Source: Pseudobutyrivibrio ruminis AD2017 (GTDB taxonomy: Bacteria; Bacillota; Clostridia; Lachnospirales; Lachnospiraceae). Taken from it: 64,000 nucleotides of DNA. Below, one piece after another: positions 15,959-25,924 of this stretch. The notes under the pieces were generated by a model that was not told the origin of the DNA, searched no databases, and saw only the letters and a program-made list of their open reading frames with translations. The position numbers were made by a program, and so were the translations under genes. Where the stretch lies: the NCBI RefSeq assembly GCF_000424305.1, contig NZ_AUJQ01000003.1, positions 186,001 through 250,000 on the forward strand, given 5' to 3'. Within the stretch, counting starts at the first letter, position 1. Every line of letters begins with the position of its first letter.

Positions 15959-17626
15959 ATGAAAAAAAGATTAGTAGCATTAGTGCTTGCCGGCACAATG
16001 GCACTAGGAATGGTAGGCTGCGGTGGCTCTAGCGATAAGTCAGCTAGCAAGTCAGAAAGCAGCGAAGCAGCAGGTTCATCTGAGCTTGTTGATGGAAAGT
16101 TTGCTGAGACAAAGCACATCACTGTTGAGGTTTATGACAGAGGAAATGATGGCGGTACAGATCCTACAGACAACATGTACACAGATTACATCAAAAAGGG
16201 TATGCTTGAGGATCACAACGTAGAGGTTGAGTTCGTTTCAGTTCCACGTTGGACAGAGACAGAAGAAATCAACAACCTTCTTGCTTCAGGCGGAGCGCCA
16301 GACATCTGCTTAACATATTCATACCCAACAATCCAGACATACGCTAACATGGGCGGTGTTACAGATTTAAAGCCACTTATGGATCAGTACGGTTCAGAGC
16401 TTACAAATCTTCAGGATTGGCTTGGCGATACAAACATCTACTGGGATTTAGATGATGAGAAGGGTACACTTTGGGCAATCGAAGGAAAGCGTGCTAACAA
16501 CAGACGTATCAACACATTCATGAGAAAGGACTGGCTTGATAAGCTTGGTCTTGAAGAGCCAAAGACAAAGGAAGAGTTTTACGAAGATATTTGTGCATTC
16601 CGCGATAACGCTAAGGAGCTCCTTGGCAAGGATGCAGACAAGATGGTTCCATTCTCAGTTTCATTTGATGTAGGTTGGAGAGCAGCTCTTCTTATTGAGT
16701 CAGAGATGGATCCAGCTATCACAGATAAGGAATTCTACATCAACGGATTTGATGATAGAAAGCTTACACAGAAGGGCACAAAGGAAGCTATGAAGACACT
16801 TAACAAGTGGTACAACGAAGGCTTACTTTGGAATGATTTCGCACTTTACACAGCTGGTGATTCAACAGAGGATGATATGATGAAGGCCGGTTATGTTGGT
16901 GCATTCCAGCACAACTGGGATTATCCTTTCCGTGGTGGAGATGATTCAATCCAGGCTAACCTTAAGAGAATCGTTGGCGATGATGCTAAGTATGTAGCAG
17001 TTGACTGCTTCGAAAACTCAAAGGGTGAGACACTTAAGTATGTAGATTCAACAGCAGGCGATAGAAAAATCTTCTTCCCTACAACAAATGATGAGCCACT
17101 TGCATCACTTCTTTATCTTGACTGGATCTCAGCTCCAGAGCACATCAAGTACTTACAGATTGGTGATGAGGGTGTAACACACAACGTACTTGACGATGGC
17201 GCTATCGAGTGCATCGCTGCAACAGGCGACCCAATCATGAACTCAGGTAACAACATCGATTACACAATTACATGTAACGGTCTTTCACTTGGTGATGATG
17301 ATCTTACACTTCTTTCTATGGCACACAGCTACCCATCATGTGACCCAGCTGATGTACAGCAGGCACTTGATTATGCAGCAACAAACAACAAGATTGCAAA
17401 GAACGTAAAGGTTCCAGAAATCGTTGCTGAAAATGGTATGGGTGAGGCACTTTCATCTAAGAGAGATGTAGTATTTGATACAGCTCTTGCAGCAAAGCCA
17501 GCTGATTTCGACAAGGTTTGGGATCAGGGTGTTGCAGATTACCTTTCAGCAGGTGGACAGGCAATCATGGATGAGAGAACAGAAAAGTTTGAAGCTAAGT
17601 ATGGTTCTTCTACATCAGTTGAATAA
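15959..17626 (+). CDS. Extracellular sugar-binding lipoprotein of ABC transporter
   Basis: 555 aa. Signal peptide with lipobox MVGCGG (Cys near residue 21), then an acidic Ser-rich linker and a large periplasmic-binding-protein fold of the LplA/YtcQ group (about residues 50-550). It captures the sugar for the two permeases just upstream; length over 500 aa suits oligosaccharides. The ribosome binding site is GGGAGG. Three-gene operon ends at the terminator at 17646. Confidence 0.93.
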   Translation: MKKRLVALVLAGTMALGMVGCGGSSDKSASKSESSEAAGSSELVDGKFAETKHITVEVYDRGNDGGTDPTDNMYTDYIKKGMLEDHNVEVEFVSVPRWTETEEINNLLASGGAPDICLTYSYPTIQTYANMGGVTDLKPLMDQYGSELTNLQDWLGDTNIYWDLDDEKGTLWAIEGKRANNRRINTFMRKDWLDKLGLEEPKTKEEFYEDICAFRDNAKELLGKDADKMVPFSVSFDVGWRAALLIESEMDPAITDKEFYINGFDDRKLTQKGTKEAMKTLNKWYNEGLLWNDFALYTAGDSTEDDMMKAGYVGAFQHNWDYPFRGGDDSIQANLKRIVGDDAKYVAVDCFENSKGETLKYVDSTAGDRKIFFPTTNDEPLASLLYLDWISAPEHIKYLQIGDEGVTHNVLDDGAIECIAATGDPIMNSGNNIDYTITCNGLSLGDDDLTLLSMAHSYPSCDPADVQQALDYAATNNKIAKNVKVPEIVAENGMGEALSSKRDVVFDTALAAKPADFDKVWDQGVADYLSAGGQAIMDERTEKFEAKYGSSTSVE

Positions 17627-17645
17627 AAACTAGACATTAATTTTC

Positions 17646-17695
17646 TCCCACTAACATCTAAAATTTGTCAGTAGATGTTAGTGGGATTTTTTTTA
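17646..17695 (+). terminator. Terminator of the first ABC operon
   Basis: Perfect 15-bp stem TCCCACTAACATCTA / TAGATGTTAGTGGGA with an 11-nt loop, then eight T residues. Confidence 0.95.
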
Positions 17696-17737
17696 TAAAA
17701 TATTACCATCCAAGATAATATCGGGAGGTAATGTGTA

Positions 17738-18388
17738 ATGGAAATTTTTAACCCAGATAGTGAAGTAATGGAGTTTCTAGGCAAGGTGGCTGATTTCATA
17801 ATCATAAATCTACTTTGCTTTCTATGTTCAATTCCAATTTTTACCATAGGAGCAGCTTTTACAGCTAAATATTATGTTTCAATGAAAATCGTAAGAGGTG
17901 AGGAGCCTAGTGCTACTAAGTCTTATTTTAAATCCTTCAAGGATAACTTTAAGCAGGTTACAGTAGTATGGGCTATGTTCCTTATCGTATATGCGATACT
18001 TGCTTTTGACTGGTATAACGTGTTGTATGGTATGGCAACTGGAATGCCTTTTATTTTAAAGGCGGCCTTAGGTGTACTTACTTTTCTTGTATGGTCTGTA
18101 ACCTATTGCATGTTCCCATTTTTAGCAAGATATGATGTTGAGTCTAAGGAACTTGTAAAGGCATCCATGGTGATGGCGATGTTAAACTTCCCACGTATGG
18201 TACTTATTTTTATAGTGACATTCCTTCCATATATAATTTGTGCCTGGTATATACAGTGGGGACTTTTGATTTGGATATTAGCAACAACAGTTTCTCTATA
18301 CTACATAAGCAAAGAATTTAATAAACAACTAGAAATGATTACAAAAGGAGAAGAAGTTAATGAATCAGGAGACGTTGAAGCAAGCTAA
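17738..18388 (+). CDS. YesL family (DUF624) membrane protein
   Basis: 216 aa, about five hydrophobic segments; N-terminal MEIFNPDSEVMEFLGKVADF and the following LCSIPIFTIGAA mark DUF624/YesL. These proteins accompany CUT1 sugar transporters and hemicellulase genes in Firmicutes; the exact role is unknown. CGGGAGG precedes the ATG. Its last 29 bp overlap the start of the GH3 gene in another frame, indicating translational coupling. Confidence 0.88.
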   Translation: MEIFNPDSEVMEFLGKVADFIIINLLCFLCSIPIFTIGAAFTAKYYVSMKIVRGEEPSATKSYFKSFKDNFKQVTVVWAMFLIVYAILAFDWYNVLYGMATGMPFILKAALGVLTFLVWSVTYCMFPFLARYDVESKELVKASMVMAMLNFPRMVLIFIVTFLPYIICAWYIQWGLLIWILATTVSLYYISKEFNKQLEMITKGEEVNESGDVEAS

Positions 18389-20501
18389 AGAGCTTGTGTC
18401 AAAGATGACAATTGAGGAAAAATGCTCTCAAATGTTACATCACGCCGAGGCTATTGACAGACTTGGCATTCCAAAATATTGTTGGTGGAACGAGGCTCTT
18501 CACGGCGTTGCCAGAGCTGGAGATTCCACAATGTTCCCACAGGCAATTGGCCTTGGTGCTACATTTGATGAGGATTTAGTTAGACGTGCGGCAGATGTTA
18601 CATCTACAGAAGGCCGTGCAAAATACAACGAATTTATAAAGCATGGTGACAGAGATATCTACAAGGGACTTACATACTGGGCACCTAACGTAAATATCTT
18701 CCGTGATCCTAGATGGGGACGCGGCCATGAGACATACGGTGAGGACCCATATCTTACAGGTCAGCTTGGTATGGCTTTTGTAGAAGGCTTACAGGGTGAG
18801 GACCCAGACCATCCAAAGGCTGCTGCTTGTGCAAAGCATTTTGCAGTTCACTCTGGTCCAGAGGCAGACAGACATCATTTTGATGCAAGAGTTTCTGACC
18901 AGGATTTATATGACACATATCTATATGCTTTCAAGCGTCTTGTAAAGGATGCAAAGGTAGAGGCTGTCATGGGTGCTTACAACAGAGTAAACGGCGAGCC
19001 AGCCTGCGGAAGCAAGAGACTATTAAAGGATATTTTGCGTGGCGACTGGGGCTTTGAAGGCCATGTAGTTTCAGATTGCTGGGCAATCAGAGATTTCCAC
19101 GAAAATCACAAGGTAACAGGCTGTGAAGTGGAATCAGCAGCTTTGGCTGTTAATAATGGCTGCGATTTGAACTGCGGATGTGTATACGAGAAGCTTCTTT
19201 ACGCATACAAGGCAGGACTTGTTACAGAAAAAACTATTGATGAATCAGTAGCAAGACTTATGGAAATCAGACTTCGTCTTGGCACACTTGAGGGTCAGAC
19301 AACAAAGTATGATGAAATCCCATACGAGGTAGTAGAGTGCAAGGAACACGTGGACTTAGCACTTTCAGCAGCAAGAAAGAGCCTTGTGCTTCTTAAAAAT
19401 GATGGAATCCTTCCACTTAAGAAGGGCGAGCATAAGACTATTGGTGTTATTGGACCAAACGCTAACTCACGTGCAGCATTAGTTGGAAACTACGAGGGAA
19501 TGTCTTCAGAATACATTACAGTTCTTGAAGGAATTCAAAGATATGTTGGGGATGATGTTAGAATCTTCCATTCTGACGGAACTCCACTTTGGAAGGATAG
19601 AACTCACGTACTTTCAGAGGCAAGAGATACATTTGCTGAGGCCATGACAGTTGCAGAGCATTCTGATTTAGTAGTTATGTGCTTAGGTCTTGATGCAACA
19701 ATCGAAGGCGAGGAAGGAGATGCTGGAAACGAATTTGGTAGTGGAGATAAGAAGGGACTTAAGCTTCCAGGCTTGCAGCAGGAGCTTTTAGAGAAGATTA
19801 CAGCAATCGGAAAGCCAGTTGTACTTTTAATTCTTGCAGGTTCAGCACTTGATTTGTCTTGGGCACAGGATAACGTAAATGCGATAATGCATTGCTGGTA
19901 TCCAGGAGCCAGAGGTGGAAAGGCTATCGCACAGGTATTATTTGGCGAAGAAAGCCCAAGCGGTAAATTACCACTTACTTTCTATGCATCAGATAAAGAT
20001 TTACCAGCCTTTGAAGATTATTCAATGGATAATAGAACCTACAGATATTTCAAGGGCACACCACTTTATCCATTTGGATACGGCTTAAGCTACTCAAAGG
20101 TAAAATACGAAAATGCAGCAGTAGACAAGGCTAAGGGCAACATCGGCGATACATTTAAGCTTACTTGTGATATCACAAACGCCGGTGATATGAGCCAGAT
20201 TGAAACTGTGCAGGTATATGTAAAGGATGTTGAAGCCAGCACAAGAGTACCAATCCGTTCTCTTAGAAAGATTAAGAAGGTAGAGCTTGCAACAGGTGAG
20301 ACAAAGAAGGTTGAAATAGAGCTTTCAGCCCGTGATTTTGCAATCATCGATGAAAAGGGAAGATGCATTGTGGAACCAGGACTCTTTACTGTATCAATCG
20401 GCGGTGCACAGCCAGATGCAAGAACTGAAGAACTCACAGGCACTAAAATCGCCCTCTTTAATATAGAACTAGAAGGCAACGTAACTGAAGTAGAGTATTA
20501 A
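18360..20501 (+). CDS. Glycoside hydrolase family 3, beta-xylosidase/beta-glucosidase-like
   Basis: 713 aa without signal peptide, so cytoplasmic. N-terminal GH3 barrel carries KHFAVHSGPE and the nucleophile motif VVSDCWA (Asp 239); the (alpha/beta)6 sandwich follows with the acid/base region around EGEEGDAGNEFG near 450; a fibronectin-III-like domain occupies about 600-700. The WWNEALHGVAR near residue 42 is typical of the xylosidase-like branch of GH3. Likely trims imported xylo-oligosaccharides. Start ATG 18360 has AAAAGGAGAAG upstream, inside the 3' end of yesL. Confidence 0.92.
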   Translation: MNQETLKQAKELVSKMTIEEKCSQMLHHAEAIDRLGIPKYCWWNEALHGVARAGDSTMFPQAIGLGATFDEDLVRRAADVTSTEGRAKYNEFIKHGDRDIYKGLTYWAPNVNIFRDPRWGRGHETYGEDPYLTGQLGMAFVEGLQGEDPDHPKAAACAKHFAVHSGPEADRHHFDARVSDQDLYDTYLYAFKRLVKDAKVEAVMGAYNRVNGEPACGSKRLLKDILRGDWGFEGHVVSDCWAIRDFHENHKVTGCEVESAALAVNNGCDLNCGCVYEKLLYAYKAGLVTEKTIDESVARLMEIRLRLGTLEGQTTKYDEIPYEVVECKEHVDLALSAARKSLVLLKNDGILPLKKGEHKTIGVIGPNANSRAALVGNYEGMSSEYITVLEGIQRYVGDDVRIFHSDGTPLWKDRTHVLSEARDTFAEAMTVAEHSDLVVMCLGLDATIEGEEGDAGNEFGSGDKKGLKLPGLQQELLEKITAIGKPVVLLILAGSALDLSWAQDNVNAIMHCWYPGARGGKAIAQVLFGEESPSGKLPLTFYASDKDLPAFEDYSMDNRTYRYFKGTPLYPFGYGLSYSKVKYENAAVDKAKGNIGDTFKLTCDITNAGDMSQIETVQVYVKDVEASTRVPIRSLRKIKKVELATGETKKVEIELSARDFAIIDEKGRCIVEPGLFTVSIGGAQPDARTEELTGTKIALFNIELEGNVTEVEY

Positions 20502-20503
20502 TA

Positions 20504-20611
20504 GCCTTCCCCCTCTGGGGGAAGGTGCCCCGCATGGGGCGGATGAGGGTCAAATATAGTTACAACCCTCATCAGTCACCTGCGGTGACAGCTTCTCCCA
20601 TAGGGAGAAGC
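20504..20611. repeat. Dispersed REP/MITE-like repeat, two inverted units
   Basis: Hairpins CCTTCCCCC-tct-GGGGGAAGG and GCCCC-gcat-GGGGC, then GATGAGGGT, then the inverted half ACCCTCATC, GTCACC-tgc-GGTGAC and GCTTCTCCC-ata-GGGAGAAGC. It is the double form of the single unit at 3961, again directly after a stop codon, and ends 5 bp before the ribosome binding site of the next gene. Confidence 0.75.
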
Positions 20612-20630
20612 CATATAGGAGGATAATGTA

Positions 20631-22328
20631 ATGGAAATAGTAAAAGCACCAACAGATCCGGAAAAGGATAGGCCATATTTTTACGTAATAAAGGACAAAG
20701 AAATCTTCACAGCAGAAGATGAAAACGGCAAAGGTGTTTCATATCTTTACCAGAGCGATGGCCGCTTAATCAGCAGCGCATCCTTCACAGGAAACGTAAC
20801 TGATGAGGCTACACTTAAGCTTATGGAAACAGTGGAAGGCTTTAGAAAGCTTGTACATTCCGTAGGTGTTTCAATTGAGATGGAAGACAAGGATAAGACA
20901 GCAGAATTTGTTTTCCAGATGTATGGAAAGAAGGATTTGTATGGCGGCGGAGCTAACCTAAAGGCTACCGTAAATACGAATTCTAAAGAAGAAAGAATCT
21001 ACATGAGTGATATAGAATGGACAGATGATGACGATGTGCCAGGCCAGATTAGAATTCATACAGATGCCCCAGAGGAGAAGGCCTATCTTTCAGTAAGATT
21101 CTTCTTAAATGATGGATATACAGCTCCACCTCAGCTTGAGGAAAAGCCAGTAGATACAAATTCTAAAGAATACAAAGAGATGATTGACCGCTCCTTAGTA
21201 AACCTTGGAAACACAAAGCGCATCCTTGATGTAGTTGAAAAGGCAAAAAGAGGAGAGGATGTAAACATCTGCTATATCGGTGGTTCTATTACACAGGGCG
21301 CAGGTGCTACACCAATCAACACAGAATGCTACGCATACAAATCATTCTTAGGCTTCAAGAAGCTTATGGGTGACGGCGATAACATCCACTATCTTAAGGC
21401 TGGTGTAGGCGGAACACCTTCTGAGCTTGGTATGTGCCGCTTCGAAAGAGATGTATTATGCTATGGTAAGGTTATGCCAGATATTCTTGTTGTTGAATTT
21501 GCAGTAAATGACGAGGGTGATGAGACAAAGGGTGATTGCTACGAAAGCTTAGTAAGACGTGCTCTTAGCCTTCCAAGCAACCCAGCAGTACTTCTTATGT
21601 TCTCTGTATTTGCAGATGATTATAACCTACAGGACAGATTAGCACCTGTTGGATTTAGATATGACCTTGGTATGGCCAGCGTAAAGGATGCCGTAACACC
21701 ACAGTTCTACGACAGAGACAACCGCATCCTTACAAAGCATCAGTATTTCTATGATATGTTCCATCCTACAAACTTGGGACACACAATCATGGCAGACTGC
21801 TTAATCAACATTATGAAAAATGCTATCGAAAAGGGAGCAGATGCTTCATATGATCCAAAGCTTGCTGATGCACCAGCCATTGGAAATACATACGATAATG
21901 TATTTTTACTTGATAAGAAGGACAACACTGATGCAGCTACAATCGATGCTGGCGGCTTCACAGAAACTGACACAGTCCTTCAATCAGTAGAAATGAACAT
22001 GGACCTTCATCTTACACCAGAGTTCCCATACAACTGGATGTACGACGGAAGCAAGTCCGACAACAACGTATTTGCCATGGACATAGACTGCAAGGCACTT
22101 GTAGTTATCATGAAGGATTCAGGAGAAGTAGACGCAGCCACAGCAAAGGCATACGTTGACGGCAAGTTCATCCGCGACCTTGACCCATACGTAAACCGCT
22201 GGTGCCACTGCAACCCACTAATCCTCATCGACGAAAAAACATCAGGCACCCACCACGTAGAAATCCACGTGGACAAGGACACCACCCGCAACAAATTCAC
22301 TATCCTAGGATTTGGGGTAGTTAAATAG
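20631..22328 (+). CDS. SGNH/GDSL-family carbohydrate esterase (acetylxylan esterase-like)
   Basis: 565 aa, no signal peptide. N-terminal beta-sandwich-like region (about 1-190), then an SGNH domain: block I YIGGSITQG (Ser 219), GVGGTP (block II), FAVNDE (Asn 293) and DMFHPTNLGH (Asp 375, His 378). Such enzymes remove acetyl groups from sugars; here probably from imported xylo-oligosaccharides before GH3/GH43 act. A C-terminal ~150-residue domain has no clear assignment. AGGAGG precedes ATG 20631, right after the repeat element. Confidence 0.87.
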   Translation: MEIVKAPTDPEKDRPYFYVIKDKEIFTAEDENGKGVSYLYQSDGRLISSASFTGNVTDEATLKLMETVEGFRKLVHSVGVSIEMEDKDKTAEFVFQMYGKKDLYGGGANLKATVNTNSKEERIYMSDIEWTDDDDVPGQIRIHTDAPEEKAYLSVRFFLNDGYTAPPQLEEKPVDTNSKEYKEMIDRSLVNLGNTKRILDVVEKAKRGEDVNICYIGGSITQGAGATPINTECYAYKSFLGFKKLMGDGDNIHYLKAGVGGTPSELGMCRFERDVLCYGKVMPDILVVEFAVNDEGDETKGDCYESLVRRALSLPSNPAVLLMFSVFADDYNLQDRLAPVGFRYDLGMASVKDAVTPQFYDRDNRILTKHQYFYDMFHPTNLGHTIMADCLINIMKNAIEKGADASYDPKLADAPAIGNTYDNVFLLDKKDNTDAATIDAGGFTETDTVLQSVEMNMDLHLTPEFPYNWMYDGSKSDNNVFAMDIDCKALVVIMKDSGEVDAATAKAYVDGKFIRDLDPYVNRWCHCNPLILIDEKTSGTHHVEIHVDKDTTRNKFTILGFGVVK

Positions 22329-22331
22329 TTA

Positions 22332-22735
22332 CGCTAGCAGCCCCGAGTGTTCCGTGCTCCCGCAAGCCATCTCCCATTGCGGCCAAGGGAACCTCCCTAA
22401 AGGGTCCCTCCTTAACCACATGGGGTTCTCCGTTCCACTCCGGTCGTTGCTAAGCAAAGGTCCACCGGACCTTTAGCAACCTCTTGCTCGCGCTTGCCAA
22501 GGTTGAGTACTGCTAGCTGGTTCTTAGATGAGCCTGTTAATGGAAATAAAAGTTGGTGAGCGCGAGTAGGGAGGTACCATACCGAGCAAGGGTGGGTGCC
22601 CACGCCGGCGGGCTCCCTTGCGAAAGTATGGGGGGTGCCCTACGGGAGCATGAGCATCTAGGAGCATTAACAGGCGGACAACCGGGAGCACGGAGTACTT
22701 GGCGGCTATTAACAGGCGGACTAACGTATACGAAA
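22332..22735. repeat. GC-rich repeat-filled intergenic island
   Basis: The 421-bp gap is visibly richer in G+C than its surroundings. Features: GCTAGCAG (22333) inverted as CTGCTAGC (22510); hairpin GCTAAGCAAAGGTCC-acc-GGACCTTTAGC (about 22449-22478, one bulge); CCGTGCTCCCG near 22352 inverted as CGGGAGCACGG near 22683; ATTAACAGGCGGAC twice (22666, 22708), its core also inverted as GCCTGTTAAT (22532). Short ORFs here have no convincing ribosome binding site. It looks like a decayed or non-autonomous mobile repeat. Confidence 0.6.
22725..22732. promoter_or_regulatory. Possible third GTATAC operator
   Basis: CGTATACG palindrome sharing the GTATAC core with the operators at 13088 and 13944; flanks differ, so this is weak. 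Confidence 0.25.
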
Positions 22736-22749
22736 AAGGAGAGAATATA

Positions 22750-24303
22750 ATGACAACAGCACACAATCCAATTTTAAAGGGCTTTTACCCAGACCCAAGT
22801 GTATGCAGAGTGGGCGACGATTTTTATATTGTTTGCTCAAGCTTTGTATATGCACCAGGGGTTCCAATTTTTCATAGTAAGGACTTGGCTCACTGGGAGC
22901 AGATCGGTCATGTACTTCATAAGGAGAGCCAGCTTCCAGTAAGCGGCGAGATTTCACGTGGAATCTTTGCTCCTACAATTAGAGAGCACAATGGCACATT
23001 CTATATGATTACAACAAATGTGAGCCATGGCGGTAACTTCATCGTTACTGCAAAGGACCCAGCAGGCCCATGGTCAGAACCATATTATCTTGGGGAGGAT
23101 GCACCTGGTATCGACCCATCACTTTTCTTTGATGACAATGGAAAATGCTATTATGTAGGAACAAGACCAAATCCAGAGGGCGTTAGATATAACGGTGACT
23201 GGGAGATTTGGGTACAGGAATTAGATTTAAATACAATGAAGCTTACAGGTGAGTCTATGGCTATCTGGAAGGGCGCAGTTAAGGATGTTATCTGGCCAGA
23301 AGGTCCACATCTTTACAAGAAGGATGGATATTATTATCTTATCCACGCAGAAGGCGGTACAGGCCCAGAGCATGCAATTTCTGTAGCTCGTTCAAAGGAA
23401 TTATTTAAGTGGTTCGAGGGCTGCCCAAGAAACCCAATTTTCTCACACAGAAATCTTGGTAAGGATTATCCTATCATCTATGCTGGACATGGTGATTTGG
23501 TAGATGATAAGAACGGTAACTACTATATCGTTATGCTTGCATCACGTCCTTGCAAAAAGCACTGCAGTATCGGCCGTGAGACATTCCTTGCAAAGGTTGA
23601 ATGGGAAGATGGATGGCCAGTAATTAACCCAGGTATTGGCAAGCTTACAGATGATGTTGAGGTTCCATTTGATGAGCATCCATTCCCACAGGAAAATGAT
23701 TGGAGTGATACATTACATTTCTATTCAGACAAGCTTGATGACAGATTAGTTGGAATCGAAAAGAGAAATGAGGAGATTTATTCACTTACAGATCGTCCTG
23801 GATTTATGAGACTTCACACAAGAAAGGAACGCATCGAGGACACATGCTATCCTTCTTATTTAGGATTACGCCAGAAGGATTATGCATTTAAGGTAAACAC
23901 CAGAGTGGAATTTAATCCTGCTAATGAAAATGAATGCGGTGGTTTGGTATTATTCCAGAATCATGCAAATCATTTGGCAGTAGAAATTGTTAAGCGTAAC
24001 GGAGCACTTCATCTTCAGGTTAGAACTGTAATTAAGGGGGAAGAAAAGGTTATCGCATCAACATTGCTACACAATCCATCAGCTGAAATTGAGATAAAAG
24101 CAAAAAATCAGTCAGCTAGTGTATGGCTAATCCGCGGCAATAATTATATACTAGTAAAGGATGATGTGGATTTAATTCCATATACAACTGAAGAGGCAGG
24201 CGGATTTGTTGGCTGTACAGTGGGAATGTACACTTCATCTAACGGCGAAGAGAGCAACAACAATTGCGACTTCTCTTGGCTTAGTGTTACAGAATTAGAG
24301 TAA
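22750..24303 (+). CDS. Glycoside hydrolase family 43, beta-xylosidase/arabinofuranosidase
   Basis: 517 aa, no signal peptide. Five-bladed propeller with general base in GFYPDPS (Asp 15), pKa-modulating Asp in PGIDPSLF (Asp 122) and general acid in IWPEGPHLYK (Glu 184). A C-terminal beta-sandwich (about 325-515) is typical of intracellular xylosidases of this family. AAAGGAGAG precedes ATG 22750; the longer frame from 22699 runs through the repeat island. It would release xylose or arabinose from imported oligosaccharides. Confidence 0.92.
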   Translation: MTTAHNPILKGFYPDPSVCRVGDDFYIVCSSFVYAPGVPIFHSKDLAHWEQIGHVLHKESQLPVSGEISRGIFAPTIREHNGTFYMITTNVSHGGNFIVTAKDPAGPWSEPYYLGEDAPGIDPSLFFDDNGKCYYVGTRPNPEGVRYNGDWEIWVQELDLNTMKLTGESMAIWKGAVKDVIWPEGPHLYKKDGYYYLIHAEGGTGPEHAISVARSKELFKWFEGCPRNPIFSHRNLGKDYPIIYAGHGDLVDDKNGNYYIVMLASRPCKKHCSIGRETFLAKVEWEDGWPVINPGIGKLTDDVEVPFDEHPFPQENDWSDTLHFYSDKLDDRLVGIEKRNEEIYSLTDRPGFMRLHTRKERIEDTCYPSYLGLRQKDYAFKVNTRVEFNPANENECGGLVLFQNHANHLAVEIVKRNGALHLQVRTVIKGEEKVIASTLLHNPSAEIEIKAKNQSASVWLIRGNNYILVKDDVDLIPYTTEEAGGFVGCTVGMYTSSNGEESNNNCDFSWLSVTELE

Positions 24304-24316
24304 AGGTATTGGGGAA

Positions 24317-25924
24317 ATGTTTAAGCTTTTTTCTAAAATTAAAGGAAGATTCAATCCAACAGAAAATAGAAGAAGACTTGTAGTTTTATATATTATTTTT
24401 GTTGTGATTCCAATTATCCTTTCGGATAGTTTGATTTTGACATCTATTTATAATACCGAGCAAACTGTTCGCAGACATCATTTAGAAAACGAAGCTAATG
24501 CTATTCACTATACTTTTTTTAATCAGGTTGACCAGGCTGCTAAACTGGGTAGTGCCATTTATAGCAGCCTGTATGTCGATCGGTTTATACATGACAATTA
24601 CGAATCAGGGTTAGATTATTACAATTCATATAGACAATTCTTTGATGATACTCTGTTGCATTTGGTCACAAGCCAGTCAGGAATGGATTTTAAGATTTAC
24701 ACCGATAATGACACAATAATAAATGGTGCAGAGTTTCAAAATATCGATAAGGCTAAGGGAACAGATTGGTATAACTATGTAATGAATTCAGGCTTAAAAA
24801 AAGGCTTGTATTTTGATACAAAAATAGGACCCAATAAATCTATTTTAAGAACTATATATTTATTCCAGAGATTAAATTACTATGAATATAATTCACCAAA
24901 TGTTATGCTAATAGAGATTGATTACGCTCAGTTCGTGGAGGAACTTGAGAATCTAAACTATGAGTTTAAGGCGTACATTTGCGATGATGACTATATACTT
25001 ATGTCTAATGGCAAATACAGTAATGTTGCTAAAGATTACACATCCGTAGATAATCTTCATGATATATCTTACACTCAGAATTTTGAGGCTTACGGTAAGG
25101 AGCTTCAACTAAAGATTGTGGGTGCGCCAACCAGCTTCTGGTACATAATAAAAAATAGATGGTATCAGTTGTGCTTTATGATTCTTATTAACATTGCCTT
25201 GCCGCTTTTTGTAAGTGATTTGATGCATACAACTTACAAGAATAAATTAAAGGAGCAGGAAACTGTTGTTGCCAGAAAAAATGCAGAGCTTCTGGCACTA
25301 CACAGTCAGATCAATCCACATTTCCTATTCAATTCATTAGAGAGCATAAGAATGCATTCTTTGCTTAAGCAGGAAAATGAAACGGCGAAAATGGTAGAGC
25401 ATCTTGCGAAGCTTCAGCGCCAGTACACGGAGTGGCAGCAGGATAATATTTATATTGAGACAGAATTAGATTTCGTAAAAGCATATTTAAATCTACAAAA
25501 ATATCGATTTGGTGATAGACTATCATTTGAGATAGATGTGGCTGATGAGTGTAGAGAATTGTTGATACCTAAGCTCACCCTGGTAACTTTTGTGGAAAAC
25601 GCAGTTGTACACGGAATAGAAAGTAAGACTACACCGGGCTGGATTTTTGTTAGAATATCAAGGGATGAATCTAAAGTCACAATTGAAATAGAGGATACTG
25701 GAACAGGTATCCCAGAAGAGGAGGCAGAAGAATTATTAAGTAAAATGCGTGACGCTAATATCGATATGCTCAAGGAAAAGGGCAGAGTTGGTATTGTGAA
25801 CGCATGTCTAAGATTAAAAATGATTACAGATAACAATGTAACATTTGATCTAGATTCAGAACTGGGTGCAGGTACTTTGGTACAAATCTGTATTCCGGTA
25901 GATAAATTAGAAGGTGTGAATTAA
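24317..25924 (+). CDS. Sensor histidine kinase, YesM/LytS-like
   Basis: 535 aa. Membrane segments at about 20-42 and 283-302 bracket an extracellular sensing region of ~240 residues. The kinase part has the His_kinase motif INPHFLFNSLESIR (phospho-acceptor His 335) and a HATPase domain (ENAVVHGIE; DTGTGIPEEEA). Paired by a one-base stop/start overlap with the YesN-like regulator. In Firmicutes such pairs sense oligosaccharides or binding proteins and switch on the neighbouring CUT1 transporters, here probably the operon from 28421. Confidence 0.92.
   Translation: MFKLFSKIKGRFNPTENRRRLVVLYIIFVVIPIILSDSLILTSIYNTEQTVRRHHLENEANAIHYTFFNQVDQAAKLGSAIYSSLYVDRFIHDNYESGLDYYNSYRQFFDDTLLHLVTSQSGMDFKIYTDNDTIINGAEFQNIDKAKGTDWYNYVMNSGLKKGLYFDTKIGPNKSILRTIYLFQRLNYYEYNSPNVMLIEIDYAQFVEELENLNYEFKAYICDDDYILMSNGKYSNVAKDYTSVDNLHDISYTQNFEAYGKELQLKIVGAPTSFWYIIKNRWYQLCFMILINIALPLFVSDLMHTTYKNKLKEQETVVARKNAELLALHSQINPHFLFNSLESIRMHSLLKQENETAKMVEHLAKLQRQYTEWQQDNIYIETELDFVKAYLNLQKYRFGDRLSFEIDVADECRELLIPKLTLVTFVENAVVHGIESKTTPGWIFVRISRDESKVTIEIEDTGTGIPEEEAEELLSKMRDANIDMLKEKGRVGIVNACLRLKMITDNNVTFDLDSELGAGTLVQICIPVDKLEGVN

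Noticed and set aside
22412-22766. Several overlapping frames of 63-80 codons in the GC-rich island
   Set aside because: Arg/Pro/Gly-rich composition of GC-rich noncoding DNA, no ribosome binding sites, mutually overlapping on both strands.
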